From Semisulcospira habei (Eukaryota; Mollusca; Gastropoda; Semisulcospiridae), in the NCBI GenBank assembly GCA_036245525.1, contig BTPG01000006.1, positions 90,073,504 to 90,137,503 of the forward strand: a stretch of 64,000 nt of DNA, written 5' to 3'. The notes beneath the pieces were generated by a model that saw only the letters and a program-made list of their open reading frames with translations, was not told where the DNA came from and did not search any database. Position 1 is the first letter of the stretch. Each line of letters opens with the position of its first letter. Below are positions 1-10,005 of this stretch, in pieces. The translations under genes and the position numbers were made by a program.

Positions 1-579
1 GCACCGGCCGAGAGCTAGGCATTGTCCCCGTCCTGAGGCCTAAGTCACGCAAGCTCCGCATGGTCCAGCATTATCGTCCCGCGGAGGGTAAAGTCACTCA
101 CCACGGCCGGGATATCCATCTCGTATGCGCTGGCGTATACCCCAGGTTGCAGCGAACGTCAGCCTGGAGGGAGGTCTCAGGAGGACGCGCCGTGGGAAGA
201 CGATCAGCGGGTGCCGGGTCATACCTGTAGGTCGCTCGAGAGTGCTGGCTTGCATCCGTGACGCAGGAAGCAGACCGTCGGCGAGTCCACCTGTCCCTTG
301 AGCGCGAACGCCATCGAGCTACGGGAGTCCGCTTGGTTCGTCACACAGAGCAAGGCTTGTCCGCGCCAGGGGGTTGACGAGGCATGTCGTCTCGTTGCGC
401 GCCCATGCTGTGTCTCCTACTTCCTACCGGGGAGTGAGAGTGCGCCAGCCAGCAGACTTGTCCAGTCGTAGTCCCCGATCCCTCCTGGAGCGGGGCGCCG
501 AATCCCTGTGCCCGCGCTGGCCTCTACGCCTTGCCGAGGAGGCGGCAGGGACTGAAGCATCGCGTGGCGGGTGAGTCTC
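1..579. other. GC-rich stretch, nothing recognised
   Basis: I see no coding exon, RNA gene or transposon terminus in this stretch. The short open frames do not look protein-like. It runs into the 90-bp tandem repeat that follows and may be the flank of the same dispersed repeat. Confidence 0.4.
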
Positions 580-895
580 CACTGGTAAGCAGCACTGGTC
601 GGGTCTGTGACGGCCACCATTGCTGGAGCTCGCTCTCGAGTCTTATCTCGCGCCGAAAGGCGGCAGAACCGGGTAGAGACCACTCGGCGGGACTGTGGTG
701 GCTACCGGTGCAGGGGTTTTGTCGCAAGGCCTATATCGCGGCGCTTGAGGTTCTGTGACCGGGCAGAGACCACTTGACGGGACTGTGGTGGCTGCCAGCG
801 CTAGAGCTCGGGCTCACGGCCTAAGCCGTGGCGTTGAAGGCTCTACAACCTGGTAAGGGCCACTCGTCGGGTCTGTGGGGTTTACCGGTGTTGGA
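580..895. repeat. Diverged 90-bp tandem repeat
   Basis: Units start at 668, 758 and 848, exactly 90 bp apart. Each opens with a version of ACCGGGTAGAGACCACTCGG followed by GGGACTGTGGTGGCTACCGG. A more diverged unit lies before them at about 580-667. Unit identity is moderate, so the array is old. No reading frame is kept across the units. Confidence 0.75.
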
Positions 896-1990
896 CCCCT
901 AACCCGTGCTGGCGTCGGCCGATCGCGGCGGTAGAAGCTCCATAGCTGGGTCCTACTGTTCTTCCAGCCAGGGGCGCAGACCAGGCACGGGTGAGTGGAG
1001 GCACAGCCGGAACAGGGTAGGCAAAAGCATGTCTGTTTCCATGGAACTGTCCACATCGTGAGCAGGAGTGGACTTGCCAACTGCAACATAGTGCACAAGA
1101 AAAGCGAGCGAGCGTGCCCCCGCGGGCCCGCATTACGAATCCGCACGACAACGCGTACAAAGGAAGTTAAGTGCACTGCATAAGCCGACGCCTAGCGCTC
1201 TAACTCCTCCCTTGAGTGCCGGTCGTAGGCAATAACTGAGGCTTTACCTTGATAATAGAGAAGCAGGGGAACCCACACAAGTCGCAGACCAACCAGCTCA
1301 CCGCATCAAAGCCAAACAGCTATGGTGGCGAAGGCAGACTCGACCCAGTCCACGGTCCGTGAGCAGAGACCACACAGGCCTGACAGGCAAGACCGGTCCC
1401 TGAAGCTGGGAACAGCACCCAGCAGAACACTGGCACTCCGAGTGTAGCAGGACAGCCTCTTCTTTCTCTTACTCTTCCATCTCCGGAAGTAGAAAGGTCT
1501 CCACACACATGAAGTGCGTAACACGCTACGGCCAGACCGGCCTCGAGCGAGTGAGCAGAGTTCACAAGGTTTCGCTGTCTCGTCAGGTCTAAGTCACAAA
1601 CGCCGATGAGAAAAACCCCACATGGAAAGCGTCCAAGCCTAACACAAGGCACAGCGTAGTGTAACACCTCCAACGACCACTAAGTTTCCACAACTGAAGT
1701 TTACACAGTCCGAAGCTAGAGACACTGACGTACACAACCTTCCATTGTCTAGCTAAGAAACTGACTGGTGAGCTTCCGCTGGGCGCATGCCGGATGGGAT
1801 GGAAGGGAGGCTACTCGGGTTACCGCCTAGGCTATGGCGCCCCTCACCTGCCAACACTGCCATATTCGTACACAACAATTCTGGCTAAAATTAGTCTAGC
1901 TAAGAACCATTCCATACCGTAATGTCATCGGTAATGTGTTTTGAGGAAACAAATGCACATGTAATACAAAACTTTAGGAAGCACATGAAA
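848..1990. repeat. Long dispersed repeat, copy A
   Basis: This stretch is collinear with a second, interrupted copy at 3440-3888, 5043-5160 and 6661-6790. Shared landmarks in order are the GGAGGCGCAGCCGGAACAGG-like block (about 995 and 3572), GCCGACGCCTAGCGCTCTAA (about 1183 and 3776), CTAGCTAAGAAACTGACTGG (about 1750 and 5044), GGAAGGGAGGCTACTCGGG (about 1802 and 5100) and TAATGTCATCGGTAATGT (about 1920 and 6730). No protein is recognisable, so it may be a non-autonomous element or an old segmental duplication. Confidence 0.65.
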
Positions 1991-2156
1991 GATCGCATTA
2001 GAATACTAACCAATATCGCAAGTTCTTCTTCATTTTGTATATATAATCTGGCAAGAACGTCTAGTGGTGCTGTCAGATTAAACTATATGTGAACATACCA
2101 GTAACTAACTGATCCAGACACCAGTACTAAAATCTTCACAATACAGAATATCCCAT

Positions 2157-2308
2157 TTAATCCCACGACCAGATGTCACCTAAAGACTGTGTATTGTTTG
2201 CAGGAGATGGATCGATCATGATAATTCAAGGGCAGTGCCAGATTAGCTTGGCACTGCCCTTGAATGATCATGTTCAATCCATCTCCTGCTGTAATGTGTT
2301 GGGGTTAA
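2157..2308. mobile_element. TTAA-flanked palindromic MITE
   Basis: TTAA at 2157 and at 2305 bound the element. Inside is an 84-bp palindrome at 2203-2286, with arms reading GGAGATGGATCGATCATGAT and its near complement, and a core AATTCAAGGGCAGTGCCA. The core is related to the larger palindrome family at 10222, 15311 and 26226. The TTAA target and the absence of an ORF suggest a piggyBac-type non-autonomous element. Confidence 0.65.
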
Positions 2309-2578
2309 GTGGAATATTGCACATTGTTCTTTTCCATGCTCACTTTTATGTTTTAATGTGTCTGAAACAAATAAAATGCTCTTTGAACTTGCTGCTAGCC
2401 TTCTCAGAACATTTGGTCAGCCTGGTGTTACGCACATGAGTATCACAGAATCGGATAAAACTCCTGTCAGGTCTCAAAATGCAAAGTAGATACCTAGTAA
2501 GCAAACAGTCCTCAATCCCGCATGCACATTGGACATTCTTTCTTCACAAGCCAATATAAACCGAACATAATGTTCACT

Positions 2579-3378
2579 CCTCGCGCTGGGACCATATGGC
2601 GTTGAGGCGCGTCCCCTGGGTGGTGGATAGGGGGTCCCTCGTGAGAGGGGTGCACCGAATGAAATAAGGTGCCGTGAACCAACATGGTCTAAGGGAAGGT
2701 GACCCCGACAGAAAACCCCTGGTCCTCCTAGTAAGGGGGTTGGGCGTGGGGGTAGCTTCCCCACCCTGCAAAAAAGGAAATAGCTACAAAAATGCCATCG
2801 AAAAGACTAACAGTAATTCCTTTCCTGGAGGAGGAAGGTTCTTCTACCAGAAGACTTATGACGTCCTGTGGTGAAAGCCGGAAGTCTTCAGAAGCCACAG
2901 GACCGAGCCGCCTCTCTCTATCCAGGGACACAACCATGGGCACATGGAATGTCAAGACCATGTACCAGAGCGGCAAGGCCGCCCAGATAGCAGCGGAAAT
3001 GCAAAAGTACAACCTTTCCCTGCTAGGTATCAGTGAAGCCAGATGGACGCAGTCTGGCCAGAAAAGGTTGTTAAGTGGGGAGATGATTCTGTATTCAGGT
3101 CATGAAGAGAAGAATGCCCCCCATACAGGAGGAGTAGCATTCATGCTGTCACCAGTGGCACAGAGAGCGCTGATGGGCTGGGAACCTCTTGGGCCAAGAA
3201 TTATCACAGCAGCCTTTAGAACCAAGAAAACGCTCAAGCTGAACGTCATCCAGTGTTATGCGCCCACCAATGACAGTGACGAGGAAGAGAAACAAGAGTT
3301 CTATGACCGACTCCAGAGTGCTGTGGACAAATGTGCGTAGTGAGACATCACCATCATCATGGGCGCTTTTAATGCCAG
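2579..3378 (+). mobile_element. RTE-like LINE, 5' part only
   Basis: The sequence matches the complete copy at 27579-30821 from its first bases (CTCGCGCTGGGACC) to about 3378, where similarity stops abruptly in the endonuclease region. It keeps the 5' untranslated region and the first part of the ORF. Most LINE copies are truncated at the 5' end, so loss of the 3' half here points to a later deletion or rearrangement. Confidence 0.8.
2936..3340 (+). pseudogene. LINE AP-endonuclease fragment
   Basis: This is the N-terminal part of an apurinic-type endonuclease of a non-LTR retrotransposon. Seen are TWNVKTM (motif with the metal-binding Asn), GISEARW (catalytic Glu) and VIQCYAPTNDS. The frame stops at TAG 3338-3340, where the sister copies continue with KCAERDI. 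The GDFN and SDHH motifs and all of the reverse transcriptase are missing, so it cannot act alone. The start is placed at the ATG of the MGTWN motif; the frame is open further upstream. Confidence 0.8.
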
Positions 3379-3439
3379 GCAGGAGGCGGGTTGAGTCAGC
3401 ACGCTGCGAGCCAGTCTCCAAACGATCACTCACTGCATC

Positions 3440-3888
3440 CACCGAGTAAGTAGGGGGGGGCATTGGCCGGTGCTTGCTCTCGAGTTGGTGCCGATCATTC
3501 GCGGCAATAAAAACTCCACAGTTGAGACCACTGTTCCTCCTTCCAGGGGGCGCAGGTCTCACAAGGCTTGGTGGAGGCGCAGCCGGAACAGGGCAAGCAT
3601 ACAGTATGTTGGTCACTAGGCCACTGAAAGTTCCCACAACGCGTGCATGAGAGTACTTACAAAATGCAAAAGAAAGTGCACAATAAGAGGATTTAGAGCG
3701 TGGCTCCACCAGTCCACGCAACCGCGTACACGAGGTAATGGCGACATGAACACGAGAAAAAAAGCACGGGTGTGCCGACGCTTAGCGCTCTAATTCAAAG
3801 CACACGGAAGCTATCCAGTGAAGCAACCGGTCACAGCGTACACAGCCCAAGCGTAGCAAAGTAGTACACAACCGTCCAAGGCTAGCTC
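3440..3888. repeat. Long dispersed repeat, copy B (first segment)
   Basis: Similar to 900-1745 in shared order. It is cut at 3888 by the TIR element, resumes at 5043-5160 and, after another insertion, at 6661-6790. Confidence 0.6.
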
Positions 3889-5042
3889 AGGGTTCCCACA
3901 AGTTTGGTGGAAAAAATTCCATACTTTTTAAAGACCTTTTTAAGACTGACACAACAGTTTTCCAAAGCTCACTAATATATACGCCAAACTTGTGTAATAA
4001 TTAAATGTGGAACCTATTTTTCGGGGCAAATTATTTTATTTAATGTGAGATATCTTATCTTTAATGTGAGATATGCCGAGGCAATCCCCCTGGGTATGTG
4101 TGCCTCGTCTAGTGTGCCTCGCATCGAGCTTTGTGCTTTGCTCCATCCGAAGCTGGTGCTAACCAAGCTTAGAATTGACTTTTTTTCTAGCCATAAATGG
4201 CTAAAGATGTACTTCCCCATTTCTATCTTTGGCAAAAATCTGCGTGACTTTCCATGCACAGGCTATACAGGGCAATTGCTTCTGGTTCATGTAGTAACAA
4301 TTCCGTGAGACAGTTTGAAAAATTTCCTGTTTTTGCCAATTTTTCAGGGTGTGAAAGTTCTCATTTTTGCCTGTTTGGGCGTTTTGAGCAGCAAGAGGCA
4401 AGACAGGTGGTGTGGAAAAGTGGAAAATTTGGGTAATTTGAGTTGACCTAGTGTGTTCATGGGAGCCTTATAGGGGCATGTGCACGGTTGTATACAGGTT
4501 TGCAGATAGTTTTGTCAAGGGGTACATAGTGCATTAGTCTTGTGAAAAACACTAACTATTAATTTTGTTAAGAATTGCTGAAAATGTTTCTCCTGTGATA
4601 TGCTCCGCGTGGATGTTTTGTTTTGGCAGAAACGTTCTTCGTTCATAGTTTTATGCTGCAAGAGGCTAACAGATAACTGTGTGAAAAGGGGGCATAACCT
4701 AATTGCCCTATGTGGCCACAGGACGAAAGGAAGTTGAAAGATTCTAACAATGGATGTGCAGCTTTTCTGCAAGGAAAGTCACTGCGGATAAAAAAAAGGG
4801 CAGCCTTCAAGCGATACACAATCAGCTTATGAATTAAATTATAGTCTTTAGGTTACGTTTTAAAACTTTCAGATTTTTCTTGTAAATTTGCATGTCAATG
4901 TAAGATTGCCAGACTTTAATTTTCCAAAACTTTTCCATACATAGCTTAACAAAAATGAACTTTCCATAGGTTTTCCAGCCATGGAAAATATTTTTGTATT
5001 TTCCATAGCTTTTCCAGACTTCCATGACTCTGTGGGAACCCT
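3889..5042. mobile_element. 1154-bp TIR DNA element (hAT-like ends)
   Basis: Terminal inverted repeats AGGGTTCCCACA (3889-3900) and TGTGGGAACCCT (5031-5042) bound the insert; with one more base each they read CAGGG...CCCTG. The flanks GCTAGCTC (3881-3888) and GCTAGCTA (5043-5050) are a target duplication with one mismatch, or a perfect 6-bp CTAGCT. Copy A of the surrounding repeat at about 1750 has a single uninterrupted CTAGCTAAGAAACTGACTGG, which is the empty site. The interior is AT-rich with repeated TTTTCCATA motifs and no transposase ORF, so it is non-autonomous. Confidence 0.85.
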
Positions 5043-5160
5043 GCTAGCTAAGAAACAGACTGGCAGGAATCCGGTGAGCAATTGCCCGGATGGAGATGGA
5101 AGGGAGGCTACTCGGGATACAGCCTAGGATAGGGCTCCCCCTTGTTGCCTCCCCTGCCTG
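5043..5160. repeat. Long dispersed repeat, copy B (second segment)
   Basis: It matches 1750-1855, including GGAAGGGAGGCTACTCGGG. After about 5160 it is interrupted for 1.5 kb and resumes at 6661. Confidence 0.6.
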
Positions 5161-6660
5161 TTACGTGGTGGAGTTGTAGTCGTATGATAAACACACCAGA
5201 TGCACGCACGTAAGGGGCTGGGCCCATGCTACCAGAATTTGCCACTAGCAATGTGTGGTAAGCAACAATTTGCCACCTGCCACATCGGCTTCGTGGCACA
5301 CGTTTCAATGTGCGTGCAATGTGTTTGTACTGACTGACCTGCCATTACCATATATGGAACAGCTCTCATGCGCCCGGTTCAAATATTCGGAGCTGCGGGA
5401 GTCCCATATGCATGGGAACTCTCGGACAAGGTTGATCAATTAACTCACAGGAGACTTGCCGCATACGGATACGCAGTTATTCACAGCGTTTCCGCATGCG
5501 GCGCGTTCTCCAATGAATTAACAGTCTCAAAGCCCGGTCGCTCAGCTTCTCCGCCATTTTTCCGGCTCGGAAGATGAAAAAACGGGAAGTGGCGCAAGGA
5601 CACCGCTGACTGGCAACATTGCTCCAGCCTTGCCGGCTACCACAAATAAATAGACTCAGTTTGTATCGGGGCGCAATTTGTAGCGGCAATATTGTAGGCG
5701 CCCCTAATTGTGGTGGCAACATTGCCGCCACAAAATTGCGCCCAGCAATAGGTGTTTGTGGTAGCGTGTGCCCAGCTTCTAAGGTTCTTTTAAATAAACT
5801 TCATTCAGCTGCAATCCGTCACACGTGGCTTAAGGATGTAGACAATACTGGAGTAACAGTTCCAACAATATTTTAATTCAGCGATGCAATCTCCACACAA
5901 TGCATTTCCAAATGCACAAACACTGATACAAAGTCTCTTCTGCAATGTCCACACTCCGACACAAAGTTTCTCATATGCAGCGTCTCGCACAAATGTACAC
6001 CCTGTACGGGCCACGTACCTACGATAAACTGCGTGTCTCTACCACTGACAATGCAAGACAATGTACGAACGTGCTTTCCTAGCACCCTCTTTATATATAT
6101 ACTACCAATTTCCAGAATCATCTACGAAAATCATACAACGCAACCAATCAAAACGAAACACGCAACCGAAACTCATTAAAATAATCTTTCTAGAAAAACT
6201 ACAATAGGCTACGAAAATTCGGCTGCTAACTTCAGCTCTAAATCCTAGTGTATAATGAAGTCACATAAAAGTATGGTAGCCCTATCATGACCTTGCATAT
6301 CCGCTCTAGAAAATTCAGGAATTTTCACAAAACAAAAAAAAAGCTGCTCAATTCACGCGCACAGAAAAACAAAATGTTGCAAACTGTTACGAACTCCCCA
6401 ACGTCACACATACGAGGTCACTAGACAGCGCGACCTTATCGAAGGTTCTAATCTACGCAAAACAAAGATCGACCGCTATTTTCCGTGCGACTTTTCTAAA
6501 AACTTCCAGTAAAACTTAACGAAATCCGCTCTACGTGAAATGAGAGAAAAACTTACTAAAAAGGTACGTGATTCGTAACTATGATAGCTCAAATAAATAT
6601 CGGATCGTTTCCTACGATTAACACATGCATGCTCTCACAGGATAACACAACCACAATCGT
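5160..6660. other. Insert of unknown origin in repeat copy B
   Basis: Copy A passes directly from the equivalent of 5158 to that of 6661, so these 1.5 kb are extra. I see no transposase, reverse transcriptase or clear terminal repeat. It contains an imperfect palindrome at 5669-5743 (arms GGGCGCAATTT and AAATTGCGCCC) and an AT-rich right half with a TATATATAT run near 6092. Confidence 0.5.
5669..5743. repeat. Imperfect palindrome
   Basis: The left arm GGGCGCAATTTGTAGCGGCA pairs with the right arm TGCCGCCACAAAATTGCGCC, with one or two bulges, around a loop rich in GGCGCCCC. It can fold into a stable hairpin. Element ends are not evident. Confidence 0.55.
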
Positions 6661-6790
6661 AACGCTGCCTTATAGGTACACAACCAAATTTGGCTAAAAT
6701 TGTGCTAGCTAAGACACGTCTCTGAAAAGTAATGTCATCGGTAATGTATTTTGAGGAAACAAATTACATTTTAAAAATACTTTTATATAA
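6661..6790. repeat. Long dispersed repeat, copy B (third segment)
   Basis: It matches 1860-1985, including GCTAGCTAAG and TAATGTCATCGGTAATGT followed by TTTTGAGGAAACAAAT. Confidence 0.6.
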
Positions 6791-6901
6791 AAAATACACA
6801 TCAAAGAAAATGCAGGAAAATAACTAGCATACAAAGATGTGTCAAAAAACACATGGAAAAAGAAAACCAGTAAACGGTCTTGTCCTGTATTTTTAAGCAA
6901 G

Positions 6902-6974
6902 TTAACCCTTTGCGTGTCAGTGGCGATTCCTACAGGAATCATGACAAAAACTGCCAATGACACACAAAGGGTTA
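6902..6974. mobile_element. Small palindromic TTAA-type MITE beside a splice donor
   Basis: The left end TTAACCCTTTGCGTGTCA mirrors the right end TGACACACAAAGGGTTA, and the centre carries a short inner hairpin (GATTCCTACAGGAATC). The TTAACCCTTTG end resembles piggyBac termini. It lies in the CABIN1-like intron only 7 bases beyond the donor hexamer of the exon at 6988-7125. A related palindrome is at 58469-58553. Confidence 0.65.
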
Positions 6975-6987
6975 GACTGTCAGTTAC

Positions 6988-7125
6988 CTCCAGATAAGAC
7001 TTCATGCCCTCTACTAAATCACCACGGGCAATGGCCATGGCCGCCAAGTTTTTATGCACCAGGTACAGCAAGGGCAGACCAGCGTGATGGCTGTCCTCCT
7101 TCTCCAATGCCACTAGGTGACTGGC
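6988..7125 (-). CDS. CABIN1: CABIN1-like gene, TPR exon (third visible coding exon)
   Basis: This 138-nt exon encodes 46 residues, with key stretches HAGLPLLYLVHKNLAAMA and GDLVEGMKSYLE. Together with the two upstream exons it matches the N-terminal tetratricopeptide region of the calcineurin-binding protein CABIN1, whose vertebrate form has HPGL, YKNLA and a YLE ending at the same places. CABIN1 is a nuclear scaffold that binds calcineurin and MEF2 and joins the HIRA histone H3.3 chaperone complex; that role is known for the family and inferred here. The acceptor is TTCACCCACAG and the donor GTAACT, both phase 0. The next exon is not found to the left, so the gene leaves the window. Confidence 0.82.
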
Positions 7126-7322
7126 CTGTGGGTGAAAATTATGAAAAAGAATACACGTTAGTCATTCAATTGATTAGTCCTGGTTTAACCCATGAAACCA
7201 CACTACAACATGATAAGGATCAACTATGATAGTTTAGGGGTCTAATCGCTTGCCATTTTACCAAATTTTTACCGCAAACTTACGTGTGTGTGCGTGCATG
7301 TGTCTATGCATGAGTGTATGTC

Positions 7323-7374
<52 letters not shown>

Positions 7375-7438
7375 ACTGTGTGTGCTGGGGTGTGTGTGCA
7401 AATAGGGATGGGGGTTTAGGCGAAAGGAGTGAATTTAC
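7126..7438 (-). other. CABIN1-like intron with (GT)n microsatellite
   Basis: A 313-bp intron. It contains a perfect TG dinucleotide run at 7325-7372 and TG-rich flanks, and nothing else recognisable. Confidence 0.7.
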
Positions 7439-7552
7439 CTGTTGTAGGAATGGATGAAGCAGAAGATTAGACAACAGTTTCTCTGCACCATCACCATCCC
7501 CCGATCTCTGCAGTCCCAGGGCTCGGTTGTAAATGGAAAAGGCTTCTGCTTC
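7439..7552 (-). CDS. CABIN1: CABIN1-like gene, TPR exon (second visible coding exon)
   Basis: This 114-nt exon encodes 38 residues and begins EAEAFSIYNRALGLQ, the first TPR helix pair of CABIN1 (vertebrate EAEAFALYHKALDLQ). It ends LLLHPFLQQ. The minus-strand acceptor is TTGTTTTAAAG and the donor is GTAAATTC, phase 0 at both ends, so it joins its neighbours in frame. An alanine-rich TPR packing pattern is visible. The lysine-rich loop of vertebrate CABIN1 is replaced by a glycine/aspartate loop (SGDGDG). Confidence 0.85.
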
Positions 7553-8315
7553 CTTTAAAACAAGCAACATGGGTTATGATCAATAAATATCAGTTCTTAT
7601 AGGGCTTGGGAAGTTGCCCGCATTGCCTAGCAGCGTCGGCGCATCAGCCGCCATCTTAAGAGGATACCATAGTCATCAGATAGTAGCGAAATAGTGTTTC
7701 AACATGTTTTTCTTCATTTTTCTTCCTCTTTGGAAACAAACAAAAACAGATTCTGATGAGTGGTTTCTTACAGTGATGGCAAGACTTGCTGTTATTGCTT
7801 ATAGTACGTCAGGACTTTCCTGACATTACAAAAACAGCGATTTCCCTATGAGCGCTTAGTCCAGTATCCTCATAAGATGGCCACCACGACAGGCATGATG
7901 ACGTCAGCTTCCCTAGCCCCATACATGTACATTTTAATCACATTTTTCAATCCTGATATTGATAGACGCGAGATATATCACTTAAACTCATTACATCCAG
8001 AGGCTTAATTGCTTATTGTCCTATGAAGGCTGCATTACAGAATAGTTGATAGATTAACCATTTTAGTTCAAAAGGTGATGCCATAACAGCTTGGCGCCTG
8101 AGGCTCCGAGTTATTCTGGCACCACCCCTTAACTACCATCAAAGTCAATTTTATTTCAATACAGTATCAGGATGAAAAGGGGTAAGTATTCTTCGCCCTT
8201 TTCATCATTGTTCCATACAGATTACAATTACAAACTGATCAACCTATGGAACTGAGCAACTTGTCAGGGTGAACTTTGGTACATAAAATAACATATGAAC
8301 TGTTTACAAACGTAC
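7553..8315 (-). other. CABIN1-like intron with MITE relic
   Basis: This 763-bp intron contains a degraded palindromic element at about 8055-8145, with TTAGTTCAAAAGGTGATGCC on one arm and GGCACCACCCCTTAACTACC on the other. It is related to the TTAA family of the tandem units. The rest is AT-rich and unremarkable. Confidence 0.6.
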
Positions 8316-8402
8316 TTCTGCTTCACGCGTAGTGGCTTTTCCATCTTGCTCTTCTAACTCCTCTTCTCCGCTGTCGCTCTCATTCAGTGCTGCTATCCGC
8401 AG
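8316..8402 (-). CDS. CABIN1: CABIN1-like gene, N-terminal exon (first visible)
   Basis: This 87-nt exon encodes 29 residues starting LRIAALNESDSGEEELEE and ending TTREAE, joined in phase 0 to EAEAFSIYN in the next exon. Vertebrate CABIN1 begins with an IRIAALN segment, a short acidic stretch and a TKEAQEAEAF junction, so order and content agree. The acceptor is TTGTTGTAG and the donor GTACGTTT. No ATG is present before LRIAALN in the exon, so the initiator must lie in a further 5' exon to the right, which I could not place. Confidence 0.82.
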
Positions 8403-9092
8403 CTACAACAACAAACAAAAAAAACGTGTATGTAATGAGGTACCACAATATTATGAATTGCACAGTTTCAGTCAAGTCTACAAAAGTACAATTATGGAGA
8501 CCAGAAAGTGGCGCCACATAAAGCGATTAACGAAAATAAACAGCATTCTGAAGATGCAATAAAAGCGCAGCACTAACCGCACTAAACTGTGCAAATTGTA
8601 CACATAACTAAACAACTAAAACACTACCTACCATTGTGTCATCGAGAGAATCGCGCTTTCAGCCTGAAGCTAGATAGCAAACGGCATCTTTTTTACCATT
8701 GGTGCCAAACAAAGATTTTCTACGTTAGCGTTTCGAATGTAAAACCTGCAGTGATTAACTATGTATGTTTATCGACTAAAACTAAGTACTTGGTTGTTTT
8801 TTCCCCCCACCCCCCGTTGTTTTAGCATATTTGCGTTTGGTCTGTTCCCGACATTTGTTTTCTACACTCGCGATGGCTTAGCGGCTGCCGGTCAACTCGC
8901 CCGTATGCCATCTGGCAGAGCCAACTCAACTTGCCAAGTTAAGGGGTCAACTCGCCCCAAGTAGGAGTCATCTCTAGGAAAGTAGCAGTCATATATACAA
9001 AGTTATTGTCTTTGATCATATCAACTAGCCTAAGGTTTGAGTGAACTAGTCCAAGGCTCGAGTCAACTCGCCAAACAGTTTTAGCTTAGCCC

Positions 9093-9095
<3 letters not shown>
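8403..9095. other. 5' flank or intron of the CABIN1-like gene
   Basis: The first exon and promoter of the minus-strand gene should lie here or beyond the tandem units, but I see no convincing initiator exon. The right part (8878-9080) is a dispersed repeat. Confidence 0.4.
8878..9080. repeat. Dispersed repeat with GTCAACTCGCC motifs
   Basis: It contains GGTCAACTCGCCCGTATGCC, GGGGTCAACTCGCCCCAAGT and GAGTCAACTCGCC. The inverse complement occurs at 54645-54760 (GGGCGAGTTGAC, GGCATATGGGCGAGTTGATC), so this is one repeat family in opposite orientation. No coding capacity is seen. Confidence 0.6.

Positions 9096-9170
<75 letters not shown>
9096..9170. repeat. (GT)n microsatellite at left edge of unit 1
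   Basis: Nearly perfect GT dinucleotides for about 75 bp, directly before the ACACCAAA start of the tandem unit. The same junction type is seen at 16781-16804 and 27471-27490. Confidence 0.95.
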
Positions 9171-9171
<1 letters not shown>

Positions 9172-9173
<2 letters not shown>

Positions 9174-10005
9174 ACACCAAATGACTAAAATGGGTTTCTT
9201 TCTTTACCATCCTTATGCAATCTGGGTGTGTGTGAAATTCTGGGTGGCCAGATCAGACACCCATTTTTTCTGAGGGTTGTTTCTGTATTATCTTTCATTC
9301 AAAAGTCAGAAAAAAATATCAAAATACGATGTCCCCATTTTAACAGATTTACTTCATGGTTGTGTTTCAGGGATGCCCTGGGCCTGTGTGTGGACACGGA
9401 AGCGGCCGGAGTGTTTTCAGATCAATTTGATTGGTCCAACACCGATGAACGCAGTTGTTTCCCTTGCTTAAACGTCTTTCGTCTCCAACGGACACACCGG
9501 CCATTCTTTCGCGTTTGCAGAGGTACTTTATGCAATATTTCTTAGTTAAGAGCACGCCCAAATGTACTTGTTCAGTCCAGTTATTTAACTGAGAGATGCC
9601 TCCAATCCCCGATACCCGTTTGGCCCAGAAAAATAAGGCGTCTGCTTCAAACGTGTCTTCGGCCTCTTGGCCGCTCTGACCGTTGAGTCTTGTAGTAAAT
9701 GATAATAGAACCCCACGATTTTAACAAAAGCTTTCTTCTTCAATGAAAGGAATTCGTTCAATAACCCCATTACAAGGTCAATCTGCCACGCGATTTTGTT
9801 TCTTCTTTCTTTCTTTTTTTTCTGACGTCAGTGTTAACTTGCCACATGCATGCACAGTATCAGTTGACTTTTTTTTTTAAAAACAAAAATGGCGCCAGAT
9901 TTCAATCCTTGTTCGCAAAACTGCCTCGCGATTCGAAGAACGAACGTCCACAAACAGGTCTTTAGGAATGTGCAACTGAAGTGTCGCTTTTTACTGTATT
10001 GCCAG
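9172..10005. other. Leading region of unit 1
   Basis: It is conserved with 16805-17648 and has no convincing ORF; similarity between units is high but broken by small indels. It may hold the promoter of the recombinase gene. Confidence 0.45.

Noticed and set aside
1306..1673. Overlapping minus-strand frames of 72 and 117 codons
   Set aside because: They lie in a dispersed repeat, do not persist in its second copy and have no recognisable domain.
4834..5081. Lys/Trp-rich frames with repeated YGK motifs
   Set aside because: They come from the repeated TTTTCCATA motif inside the TIR element; no transposase similarity.
7325..7372. GT run as a possible CRISPR or functional repeat
   Set aside because: A simple dinucleotide microsatellite in an intron; eukaryotic DNA, no CRISPR arrays expected or seen.
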